Assembly: GCF_014843845.1 (NCBI RefSeq)
Contig: NZ_JHQS01000128.1
Coordinates: 1-64,000 of the forward strand
DNA from: Mesorhizobium amorphae
GTDB lineage: Bacteria > Pseudomonadota > Alphaproteobacteria > Rhizobiales > Rhizobiaceae
DNA: 64,000 nt
Direction: 5' to 3'
The notes under the pieces are model-generated. The model had not been told where the DNA came from and did not search any database. It was given only the letters and a program-made list of their open reading frames with translations. A program made the position numbers and the translations under genes. This document shows, in pieces, positions 43,631 to 51,622 of the stretch (position 1 is its first letter; every line of letters begins with the position of its first letter).

Positions 43631-43750
43631 TCGCCAACATTACAAAAGTTTCATGCACCGGAAATGGCGCCGTAATGTGCGCCTCTCTATTCCTCTCGAT
43701 CGAGGATGTCCTGGCTAAGCCGCATCCAATCAAAAGAGGATACGAGACCC

Positions 43751-45307
43751 ATGAATATTGCCCCCAATTCATATTCCCGCACCCGCAAGCGCCTTCTGGC
43801 CGCCGTTGCCTCGCTGGCCGTTGCCGGCGCCGTCGGCTTTGGTATCGTGACCACCGGAACGGCTCCAGTTCTGGCCGATGCCGTGCGTGTCGAGGCGCCG
43901 CAGGTTCCCGGCTTTGCCGACATCGTCGAGCGCGTCTCGCCGGCGGTGGTCAGCGTCAAGGTCAAGGCCAAGATCGAGCCGGCGGCCGATGATGGTTCCG
44001 ACCAGTCGGACGACCAGGACGGCATGAACAACCTGCCCGACAATCCGCAGCTGCGTCGCTTCTTCAAGGAATTCCGCGGCTTTGGCGACCAGAACGGCCA
44101 GAACCAGTTCGGCAACCGCCGCTTCAACCACCGCGACCACAACAACGACCAGCCGCGCCCGGTGGCGCAAGGCTCCGGCTTCTTCATCTCCGATGACGGC
44201 TACCTCGTCACCAACAACCACGTCGTCGAGGAAGGCTCGGCCTTCACCGTGGTGATGAATGACGGCAAGGAACTCGACGCCAAGCTGATCGGCACCGACC
44301 CGCGCACCGATCTCGCCGTACTCAAGGTCGATGGCGTCGGCAAGTTCACCTATGTCGACTTCGCCGACGATTCCAAGGTCCGTGTCGGCGACTGGGTGGT
44401 GGCCGTCGGCAATCCGTTCGGCCTTGGCGGCACCGTGACCGCCGGCATCGTCTCGGCCCGTGGCCGCGACATCGGCGCCGGTCCTTATGACGACTTCCTG
44501 CAGATCGATGCCTCGGTCAACCGCGGCAATTCGGGCGGCCCGACCTTCAACCTCAACGGCCAGGTCGTCGGCATCAACACCGCGATCTTCTCGCCCTCGG
44601 GCGGCAGCGTCGGCATCGCCTTCGACATCCCGGCTTCGACGGCCAAGCAGGTCGTCGAGGACCTGATGAAGAACGGCTCCGTCCAGCGCGGCTGGCTCGG
44701 CGTCGAAATCCAGCCGGTCACGTCCGACATCGCCGAGTCGCTCGGGCTGAAATCCGAGAAGGGCGCACTGGTGTCGAGTGCGCAGGACGACGGCCCCGGC
44801 AAGAAGGCCGGCATCACCGCCGGCGATGTCATCACCCAGGTCGACGGCAAGGACGTTGCTTCGCCCAAGGAACTCGCCCGTCTGATCGGCGCCTACTCGC
44901 CTGGCAAGCCGGTCGACGTCACCGTGTGGCGCGACGGCAAGAGCGAGACCATCAAGGTCGACCTCGGCAAGTTGCCGGCAAGCGACAAGCAAGCCTCGGC
45001 CGATCAGCAGCAGCCCGCCGCTCCGGCAAAGCCCGACACGCTGGCCGATCTTGGCCTCACCGTTACCAAGTCCGAAAAGGGCAAGGGACTGGTTGTGACC
45101 GATGTCGACCCGGACAGCGACGCTGCCGATCGCGGCATCCAGCCCGGCGACATCATCACCTCGGTCAATTCGGTGGAGGTGAGCGGAACCGACGATGTCA
45201 CCAAGGCAATGGCCGACGCGGTGAAGTCGGGCCGCAAGGCGGTGCTGATGCAGATCACCCGCGACGACTCCAACCGCTTCGTCGCCCTGCCTGTCGCGAA
45301 GGGCTGA
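43751..45307 (+). CDS. degP: periplasmic serine protease DegP/HtrA
   Basis: 518 residues from ATG 43751 with AGAGGA upstream; ATG 43706 is not family-like. Signal peptide/anchor in residues 1-40. Protease domain has triad His157 (VTNNHVV), Asp187 (RTDLAVLKV) and Ser261 (RGNSGGP); two PDZ domains follow (about 300-395 with GWLGVEIQPV, 415-510 with GLVVTDVDPDSDAADRGI). A long Gln/Asn/Asp-rich insert (about residues 85-135) precedes the catalytic core. It degrades and refolds misfolded envelope proteins. Position after ccmH is the classic rhizobial order. Confidence 0.94.
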   Translation: MNIAPNSYSRTRKRLLAAVASLAVAGAVGFGIVTTGTAPVLADAVRVEAPQVPGFADIVERVSPAVVSVKVKAKIEPAADDGSDQSDDQDGMNNLPDNPQLRRFFKEFRGFGDQNGQNQFGNRRFNHRDHNNDQPRPVAQGSGFFISDDGYLVTNNHVVEEGSAFTVVMNDGKELDAKLIGTDPRTDLAVLKVDGVGKFTYVDFADDSKVRVGDWVVAVGNPFGLGGTVTAGIVSARGRDIGAGPYDDFLQIDASVNRGNSGGPTFNLNGQVVGINTAIFSPSGGSVGIAFDIPASTAKQVVEDLMKNGSVQRGWLGVEIQPVTSDIAESLGLKSEKGALVSSAQDDGPGKKAGITAGDVITQVDGKDVASPKELARLIGAYSPGKPVDVTVWRDGKSETIKVDLGKLPASDKQASADQQQPAAPAKPDTLADLGLTVTKSEKGKGLVVTDVDPDSDAADRGIQPGDIITSVNSVEVSGTDDVTKAMADAVKSGRKAVLMQITRDDSNRFVALPVAKG

Positions 45308-45324
45308 CATTCGAAACTTTTCCG

Positions 45325-45358
45325 GTGCGGCGGTTTCAACACCCCCGAGCCGCCGCAC
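45325..45358 (+). terminator. GC-rich hairpin after degP
   Basis: GTGCGGCGG and CCGCCGCAC form a perfect 9-bp stem with a 16-nt loop, 17 nt after the degP stop. There is no U run, so if it ends transcription it does so with Rho or together with the next hairpin. Confidence 0.35.
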
Positions 45359-45410
45359 GGGAAAGCACGGGGCCTGAATGCGTTAGTCAGTCATCGTGTT
45401 CCGCCCCCGG

Positions 45411-45440
45411 CGGCAGCGGGCTTCCCATCGCCCGCTGCCG
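45411..45440 (+). terminator. GC-rich hairpin upstream of the response regulator
   Basis: CGGCAGCGGGC and GCCCGCTGCCG form a perfect 11-bp stem with an 8-nt loop. With the hairpin at 45325 it separates degP from the two-component genes; the following tail is CTCTAACTT, not a strong U run. Confidence 0.5.
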
Positions 45441-45514
45441 CTCTAACTTAAAAGGCCCAGACGCACATGCCGGCCACCACTCATTCTTCCAGCGAAATCG
45501 CGTATAACGGCTCT

Positions 45515-46189
45515 ATGAAGATTCTTGTCATAGAAGACGATCGCGAGGCTGCGGACTACCTCGAGAAAGCCTTTGCCGAGGCCGGGCACACCGCCCATGT
45601 CGCCGGCGACGGCGAGACCGGCTTCACGCTTGCCGATGCCGGCGACTATGACGTCATGGTGGTCGACCGCATGCTGCCGCGCCGCGACGGCCTGTCGGTC
45701 ATCGCCGGCCTGCGTTCGCGCGGCAACACCACGCCGGTGCTGATCCTGTCGGCGCTGGGCGAGGTCGACGACCGCGTCACCGGCCTGCGCGCCGGCGGCG
45801 ACGACTATCTGACCAAGCCATATGCTTTTTCCGAGCTGCTCGCCCGCGTCGAGGTGCTGAACCGTCGCGCCAGCGCCCGCGAAGCCGAAACCGTCTACCG
45901 GGTCGGCGATCTCGAGCTCGACCGTCTCTCCCATTCTGTGCGCCGCGCCGCGCGCGAAATCACGCTGCAGCCGCGCGAATTCCGCCTGCTCGAATATCTA
46001 ATGCGCCACGCCGGCCAGGTTGTGACGCGCACCATGCTGCTCGAAAATGTCTGGGACTATCATTTCGATCCGCAGACCAACGTCATCGACGTCCATGTCT
46101 CGCGGCTGCGCGGCAAGATCGAAAAAGGCTTCGACAAGCCGATCCTGCATACGGTTCGTGGCGCCGGCTACATGCTGAAGAGCGGCTGA
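45515..46189 (+). CDS. OmpR-family response regulator
   Basis: 224 residues from ATG 45515, where the receiver domain begins (MKILVIEDDREAADYLEKAF); ATG 45467, with AAAAGG some 15 nt upstream, is an equally open alternative. Phospho-acceptor Asp51 (VVDRMLP), Lys in YLTKPYAF. The C-terminal winged helix ends NVIDVHVSRLRGKIEKGF and LHTVRGAGYML. It is 7 nt upstream of a histidine kinase gene and, with it, sits between degP and glnE as in other rhizobia. Target genes unknown; its relatives are called metal- or copper-type regulators, but nothing here shows that. Confidence 0.92.
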   Translation: MKILVIEDDREAADYLEKAFAEAGHTAHVAGDGETGFTLADAGDYDVMVVDRMLPRRDGLSVIAGLRSRGNTTPVLILSALGEVDDRVTGLRAGGDDYLTKPYAFSELLARVEVLNRRASAREAETVYRVGDLELDRLSHSVRRAAREITLQPREFRLLEYLMRHAGQVVTRTMLLENVWDYHFDPQTNVIDVHVSRLRGKIEKGFDKPILHTVRGAGYMLKSG

Positions 46190-46196
46190 ACCCAGC

Positions 46197-47672
46197 ATGG
46201 CCCTTTCCCTGCCGGCCATCATGAGAACGACGGCGGCGCGGCTCTCGGCGCTCTATTTCCTGCTTTTCGCGCTCTGTGCAGTTCTGCTGGTCTTGTACAT
46301 GACCTCGCTGTCGGCGCGCATGCTGACCGCACAGACGCAAGAGACCATCAATGACGAGGTGCTCGGCCTTGCCCGCGCCTATCAGCGCGGCGGGCTGCCG
46401 GTGCTGGTCCGCGTGGTCGAGGCCCGCTCCCGCCAGCCCGGCGCCAATCTCTATCTGATCGCCGATACCAACGGGCAGATCCTGACCGGCAATGTGCAGA
46501 GCCTGGAGCCGGGGGTGATCGAGACCGAAGGCTGGACGAGGGAGCCGTTCTCCTACCGGCGCTTCGGCGAGGGCGAGCTCGAACGGCAGCGCAACACGGC
46601 GGCCGACCAGAACGAGACGCAGCCCGGCCAGAACGAAGTCCAGGCCGAGGGCGAGAAGGGCCACAATGCGATTGCGCTGGTGCTGCGCCTGCCCAACCAG
46701 ATGATCATGCTGGTCGGCCGCGATCTCGGCGAACCCGAGCGGTTCCGCGCCGTCATCCGCCGCTCTCTGATGCTGGCGCTGGGCATGATGGGGCTTGGCG
46801 GACTGCTGATCTGGTTCTTCGTCGGGCGCGCGGCGCTGAAGCGCATCGACAGCGTCTCCGAGGCCAGCCGCCGCATCATGGGCGGCGATCTGTCCGGCCG
46901 CCTGCCGGTCACCGGCGCCGGCGACGAATTCGATCGCCTGTCCGAAAACCTCAATGCCATGCTGGCCAGGATCGCGACGCTGAACGAAGGGCTGAAGCAG
47001 GTTTCGGACAATATCGCCCACGACCTGAAGACGCCGTTGACCAGACTGCGCAACCGCGCCGAAGCAACGCTTTCCGGCAAGCACAAGACCACTGACTACC
47101 GGCAGGCACTGGAAGGCACGATTGCCGAGTCCGAGCAGCTGATAAAGACCTTCAACGCCATCCTGATGATCTCCAGGCTGGAGGCCGGTTATTCCTCCGA
47201 AAGCACCAGCCGCGTCGATCTCGCCGCCGCCGTGCGTGATGTCGTCGAACTCTATGAGCCGGTGGCCGAGGAGGCGGGCGTGACGCTGGAGAGTTCGGTC
47301 GAGGGTGATTTTGCCGTCAACGGCAATCGCGAACTGATCGGCCAGGCGCTGTCGAACATCGTCGACAATGCGATCAAGTACTCGACCGACGCGACCGGCA
47401 AGCCCGCAGTGCGCGTGGCGCTTGGGCGCGTCGGCGGCGAAATCCGGCTTTCGGTTACCGACAACGGCCAGGGCATTCCCGACGATGCAGACCGCGCCCG
47501 CGCGACCGAGCGTTTCGTGCGGCTGGAAAAGAGCCGCTCGCAGCCGGGGTCGGGCCTTGGCCTCAGCCTCGCCAAGGCAATCATGACTTTCCATAACGGC
47601 AGGCTTGATCTTTTACCCGCCAATCCCGGATTGTCCGTGGTCATGGGTTTTCCTTCACGGGAGAACCATTGA
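46197..47672 (+). CDS. HAMP-domain sensor histidine kinase
   Basis: 491 residues from ATG 46197 (ATG 46221 possible). Membrane segments at about residues 15-38 and 195-217 enclose a periplasmic domain of about 155 residues with a Gln/Asn/Glu-rich stretch. HAMP (about 218-270, ALKRIDSVSEASRRIMGGDLSG), HisKA with SDNIAHDLKTPLTRLRNRAE, N box LSNIVDNAIKYS, and G boxes TDNGQGI and GSGLGLSLAKA. Its partner is the regulator upstream. It ends on the start of glnE (1-nt overlap), so both belong to one transcript. Confidence 0.92.
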   Translation: MALSLPAIMRTTAARLSALYFLLFALCAVLLVLYMTSLSARMLTAQTQETINDEVLGLARAYQRGGLPVLVRVVEARSRQPGANLYLIADTNGQILTGNVQSLEPGVIETEGWTREPFSYRRFGEGELERQRNTAADQNETQPGQNEVQAEGEKGHNAIALVLRLPNQMIMLVGRDLGEPERFRAVIRRSLMLALGMMGLGGLLIWFFVGRAALKRIDSVSEASRRIMGGDLSGRLPVTGAGDEFDRLSENLNAMLARIATLNEGLKQVSDNIAHDLKTPLTRLRNRAEATLSGKHKTTDYRQALEGTIAESEQLIKTFNAILMISRLEAGYSSESTSRVDLAAAVRDVVELYEPVAEEAGVTLESSVEGDFAVNGNRELIGQALSNIVDNAIKYSTDATGKPAVRVALGRVGGEIRLSVTDNGQGIPDDADRARATERFVRLEKSRSQPGSGLGLSLAKAIMTFHNGRLDLLPANPGLSVVMGFPSRENH

Positions 47673-50600
47673 TGGCGGCGAGGAAGCCTGTGAAGCGGAT
47701 CGAAACCGAATGGCATCTGCAACCGGTGGCAAGGCTTTTGCCGCTGGATGAAAACCGCGCCCGGCGTGAACTGTCGGAGATCGCTGACGCCGCCGAGGAA
47801 GAGGGCCTGCCCCGGCTGGCGAAGTTCCTGGGAGCCGAGGGCACCGTTCAGGATCTCCTCGCTGCGGTCTTCGACTTGTCGCCGTTCCTGCGTGATGTAG
47901 CGCGCCGACGTCCCGGCATTCTCGATCAGCTGTTCGACGCCAATGTCGAGGCCCGACTGATCGCGATCGGCGAGGCGATCGGCAAGGCGGCCTTTGCTGA
48001 TTCCGTTTCGGAAACGAGCCTGATGATGGAGCTGCGGCTGTGCAAGGCCGAAGCGCATTTCCTGATCGCGCTGGCCGATCTCGCCGGCGAGGCCGAGCCC
48101 GCGCTGACGGTGCGCCGCCTCAGCGATCTCGCCGACGCCTGCACTCGCGCCGCCGTCGATTTTTTGCTCCGCGACGCGCATGGACAAGGCAAGCTCGAAT
48201 TGCCCGATCCCGAAAATCCGGCGCGCCAGTCCGGCTGGATCCTGCTCGGCATGGGCAAGCTCGGCGCGCATGAATTGAATTTTTCCTCCGACATCGACCT
48301 CGTCGTCTTCTTCGATCCGGAGGCGCCGGCGGTGACCGATCCGCTCGATGCGACGGAGCTGTTTTCGCGTCTCACCCGTCGCCTGGTGCGCATCCTTCAG
48401 GACCGCACCGAACACGGCTATGTTTTCCGCACCGATCTGAGACTCCGTCCCGATCCCGGTTCGACGCCGCTGGCGATTCCCGAACAGGCGGCGCTTCACT
48501 ACTACGAGGGGCGCGGCCAGAACTGGGAGCGCGCCGCCATGATCAAGGCGCGCCCGGTGGCCGGCGATCTCGCCGCCGGGGCTGCTTTCCTGAAGGAGTT
48601 GCAGCCCTATGTCTGGCGCAAATACATGGACTACGCCGCGATCGCCGACGTCCATTCCATCAAGCGCCAGATCCACGCCCACAAGGGCCATGGCGAGATC
48701 GCGGTGAAGGGCCACAACGTCAAGCTCGGCCGCGGCGGTATCCGCGAGATCGAGTTCTTCGTCCAGACGCAGCAGCTTATCGCCGGCGGCCGCTTCCCGG
48801 AGCTGCGCGGCCGCGAAACCGTGCCGATGCTTGGCCAGCTTGCCGCGCGCGGCTGGATCACCGCCGACGCGCGCGATGCTTTGACCCGGCAGTACTGGTT
48901 CCTGCGCCGCGTCGAGCATGCCATCCAGATGGTCGCCGACGAGCAGACACATATCCTGCCCGACAGCGATGATGGGCTGGAACGCATTGCGCGCATGCTG
49001 GGCTTTGCCAGTGCCAAGACCTTTTCCGAGGCCATTCGTGCGTCGCTGCAACAGGTCGAGCGCCACTACGCGGCACTGTTCGAAACCGCGCCGGAACTGT
49101 CGGCCGGAGTCGGCAATCTGGTCTTCACCGGCGATGTCGACGATCCCGACACGCTTCAGACCCTACAGCGCCTCGGCTTCCAGCGGCCGAGCGACATCTG
49201 CCGCGTCATCCGCGGCTGGCATTTCGGCCGCTACCGCGTCACCCAGTCGGCGGAAGCGCGCGAGCGGCTGACGGAGCTGACGCCGGCGCTGCTGAAGGGT
49301 TTCGGCCAGACGCGGCGTGCCGACGAGGCGGTAATGCGCTTCGACGAATTCCTCGCCGGCCTGCCGGCCGGCATCCAGCTGTTTTCGCTGCTGCAGTCCA
49401 ACCCTGCGCTGCTGAAACTGATGGCGACGATCATGGGTGCGGCACCCAGGCTAGCGGCGATCATCACCCGGCGGCCGCATGTCTTCGACGGCCTGCTCGA
49501 CCCGGCTCTGCTCAACGAGTTGCCAAATCGTGCCTATCTGTCGGCGCGGCTTGCCGCTTTCATTGAAGGCGACCGCGCCTACGAGGATGTGCTCGACCGC
49601 TTGCGCATCTTCGCCTCCGAGCAGAAGTTCCTGATCGGTGTGCGGCTGCTTGCCGGCGCCATCGATCCGGCCCGCGCCGGACGCGCCTTTTCCGACCTCG
49701 CCGATCTCACCATCGAGGCAGCGCTGCAGGCCGTCATGGCCGAGTTCGCTCTGCGCCACGGCCGCATCGCCGGGGCCAGGGTGGCGCTGCTCGGCATGGG
49801 CAAGCTCGGCAGCCGCGAAGTGACGGCGGGCTCGGACGTCGACCTCATCCTGCTCTACGACCACTATGCCGATGCTGAAGAGTCCGACGGCGACAAGCCG
49901 CTGGCCCCATCCCATTACTATACCAGGATGACGCAACGGTTGATCGCCGCCGTCTCAGCGCCGACGGCCGAGGGCGTGCTTTACGAGCTCGACCTTCGCC
50001 TGCGTCCTTCCGGTAACAAGGGGCCGGTCGCCACCCACATCGATGCCTTCAAAAAGTATCAGCGCCAGGACGCCTGGACCTGGGAGCACATGGCACTGGC
50101 GAGGGCCCGTGCCATCGGGGGCGATGCCGCGCTTTGCGCCGAGGTCGAGGCCGAGGTGGCCGCTGTGCTTGCTCTGCCGCGCGATGGCGCCAAGGTGATG
50201 GCCGAGGCGTCGGAAATGCGGGCGCTGATCGAGAAGGAGAAGCCGCCGCGCGATCTCTGGGACATCAAGCTGATCCCCGGCGGGCTCATCGATCTCGAAT
50301 TCCTTGCCCAGGTGGCGGTGATCACGGGCCACGTCGAGGCCGGCCGCAGGGTTACCGCGACGGCCGACATCCTGGCGCGGCTGGCGCCGGATTTCGTCGG
50401 CGCCGACATCAGGCAGGAGCTATGCGATGCCTACCGGCTCTATCTGGCGCTGACCCAGATGATCAGGCTCTGCCTCACCGGCGTCTTCGAACGCGACGAC
50501 GTTCCGCCGGGCCTATCGGATCTGCTTCTGGCGGTCACCGACCTGCCGGATTTCGGTGTGCTGGAAGCACACCTTAAGGAGACGTCGCGAAAGGTCAGAA

Positions 50601-50698
50601 AGGATTTCGACCTTTTGCTTCGTGCGGGACAGTCGCAACAACGAGCGGCGGTTCCCGATCGCATCGGGGGTGACGATGCAACAGGAGAAGACCAATGA
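47672..50698 (+). CDS. glnE: bifunctional glutamine synthetase adenylyltransferase/adenylyl-removase
   Basis: 1008 residues from ATG 47672 (GGGAG upstream; a TTG directly before it is also in frame). Two nucleotidyltransferase domains, each with the same signature: LGMGKLGAHELNFSSD then IDLVVFF (about residues 190-215) and LGMGKLGSREVTAGSDVDL (about 708-730); each is followed by a GlnD-type helical region, with an inter-domain linker between. The C-terminal half adenylylates glutamine synthetase, the N-terminal half removes AMP, under PII control, so the enzyme sets nitrogen assimilation. Overlaps the EF-hand gene by 4 nt. Confidence 0.95.
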   Translation: MAARKPVKRIETEWHLQPVARLLPLDENRARRELSEIADAAEEEGLPRLAKFLGAEGTVQDLLAAVFDLSPFLRDVARRRPGILDQLFDANVEARLIAIGEAIGKAAFADSVSETSLMMELRLCKAEAHFLIALADLAGEAEPALTVRRLSDLADACTRAAVDFLLRDAHGQGKLELPDPENPARQSGWILLGMGKLGAHELNFSSDIDLVVFFDPEAPAVTDPLDATELFSRLTRRLVRILQDRTEHGYVFRTDLRLRPDPGSTPLAIPEQAALHYYEGRGQNWERAAMIKARPVAGDLAAGAAFLKELQPYVWRKYMDYAAIADVHSIKRQIHAHKGHGEIAVKGHNVKLGRGGIREIEFFVQTQQLIAGGRFPELRGRETVPMLGQLAARGWITADARDALTRQYWFLRRVEHAIQMVADEQTHILPDSDDGLERIARMLGFASAKTFSEAIRASLQQVERHYAALFETAPELSAGVGNLVFTGDVDDPDTLQTLQRLGFQRPSDICRVIRGWHFGRYRVTQSAEARERLTELTPALLKGFGQTRRADEAVMRFDEFLAGLPAGIQLFSLLQSNPALLKLMATIMGAAPRLAAIITRRPHVFDGLLDPALLNELPNRAYLSARLAAFIEGDRAYEDVLDRLRIFASEQKFLIGVRLLAGAIDPARAGRAFSDLADLTIEAALQAVMAEFALRHGRIAGARVALLGMGKLGSREVTAGSDVDLILLYDHYADAEESDGDKPLAPSHYYTRMTQRLIAAVSAPTAEGVLYELDLRLRPSGNKGPVATHIDAFKKYQRQDAWTWEHMALARARAIGGDAALCAEVEAEVAAVLALPRDGAKVMAEASEMRALIEKEKPPRDLWDIKLIPGGLIDLEFLAQVAVITGHVEAGRRVTATADILARLAPDFVGADIRQELCDAYRLYLALTQMIRLCLTGVFERDDVPPGLSDLLLAVTDLPDFGVLEAHLKETSRKVRKDFDLLLRAGQSQQRAAVPDRIGGDDATGEDQ

Positions 50699-51171
50699 GA
50701 AAGTCAACCAAACTTGCCCTCGCTTTCGCAGCCCTTGCCGGCGCCGTCGGCACCACGGCCTATGCCGAAAACAATGCCAGCGCCAAAATGCGCGACGACA
50801 TGATGATGCGCCTCGACAAGACGATGAGGGATTCGAACGGCACCATCACCTTCGACCAGTTTTCCGACGCCATGAATGCCCGGTTGAAGAAGATGGTCGC
50901 CGACAATGGCGGCAAGCTCACCGTCGCCCAGCTCGCCGATGCGCTGGAGAAGGCGCGTTACGAGCGCATGGCCAAACGCATCATCGAACGCTACGACACC
51001 AGGGGCGACGGCACGTTGACCACCGACGACATCACCAGCCGCCAGAAGAAGGTCTTCGCCATGCTGGACAGGAACAATGACGGCAAGATCGAGAAGAGCG
51101 AACTGCCAAAGGGCGGCCGCTTTGGCCGTCACCGTCCATCGGGCGGCAACGACGAAGACGGCATGCAGTGA
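50695..51171 (+). CDS. secreted EF-hand calcium-binding protein
   Basis: 158 residues from ATG 50695, overlapping glnE by 4 nt (AGGAG upstream). Signal peptide cleaved near TTAYAE. Mature part is helical with EF-hand loops DTRGDGTLTTDD (about residue 101) and DRNNDGKIEKSE (about residue 125); the earlier RDSNGTITFDQF is a degenerate first loop. The tail is Gly/Arg-rich. It probably binds calcium in the periplasm; its role next to glnE is unclear, but EF-hand proteins in this position occur in other rhizobia as I recall. Confidence 0.88.
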   Translation: MRKSTKLALAFAALAGAVGTTAYAENNASAKMRDDMMMRLDKTMRDSNGTITFDQFSDAMNARLKKMVADNGGKLTVAQLADALEKARYERMAKRIIERYDTRGDGTLTTDDITSRQKKVFAMLDRNNDGKIEKSELPKGGRFGRHRPSGGNDEDGMQ

Positions 51172-51232
51172 CCCGGCTACCGGCTCCGGCGGCGCAAGCC
51201 GCCGGCGCTTGTGGGAAGATAGGCCGATTGCC

Positions 51233-51622
51233 GTGACCAAAGTCGATCTCGCCAATATCTACCGCGACTACATCGCCTGCCTGAACAGCCAGGATTGGTC
51301 GAAGCTCGGGCAGTTCGTTGACGACGAAGCGATCCACAATGGCCGGCGGATCGGCTTGTCGGGTTATCGCGAAATGCTGGAGAGGGACTTCGAGGACATT
51401 CCGGACCTTTATTTCAACGTCCGGATGCTGATTTCCGATCCGCCCTACATAGCGAGCCGGATTGCCTTCGACTGTACGCCAAAGGGAAGGTTCCTTGGCC
51501 TGGACGTAAACGGCAGGAGAGTGTCGTTCTCCGAGAACGTGATCTACGAATTTCGCGGCGGAAAGATCGTGGAAGTGTGGTCCGTTCTCGACAAGACCGC
51601 TATCGAAGCTCAGCTAAGTTAA
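51233..51622 (+). CDS. SnoaL-like ester cyclase family protein
   Basis: 129 residues from GTG 51233, with GGGAAGATAGG upstream. The NTF2-like fold is recognisable: IYRDYIACLNSQDW at the N-terminus, FVDDEAIHNGRRIGLSGYREMLERDF and the closing GKIVEVWSVLDK. SnoaL-like proteins include polyketide cyclases and many unassigned enzymes or ligand-binding proteins. Its stop shares the palindrome TTAA (51619-51622) with the stop of the converging kinase gene. Confidence 0.82.
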   Translation: MTKVDLANIYRDYIACLNSQDWSKLGQFVDDEAIHNGRRIGLSGYREMLERDFEDIPDLYFNVRMLISDPPYIASRIAFDCTPKGRFLGLDVNGRRVSFSENVIYEFRGGKIVEVWSVLDKTAIEAQLS

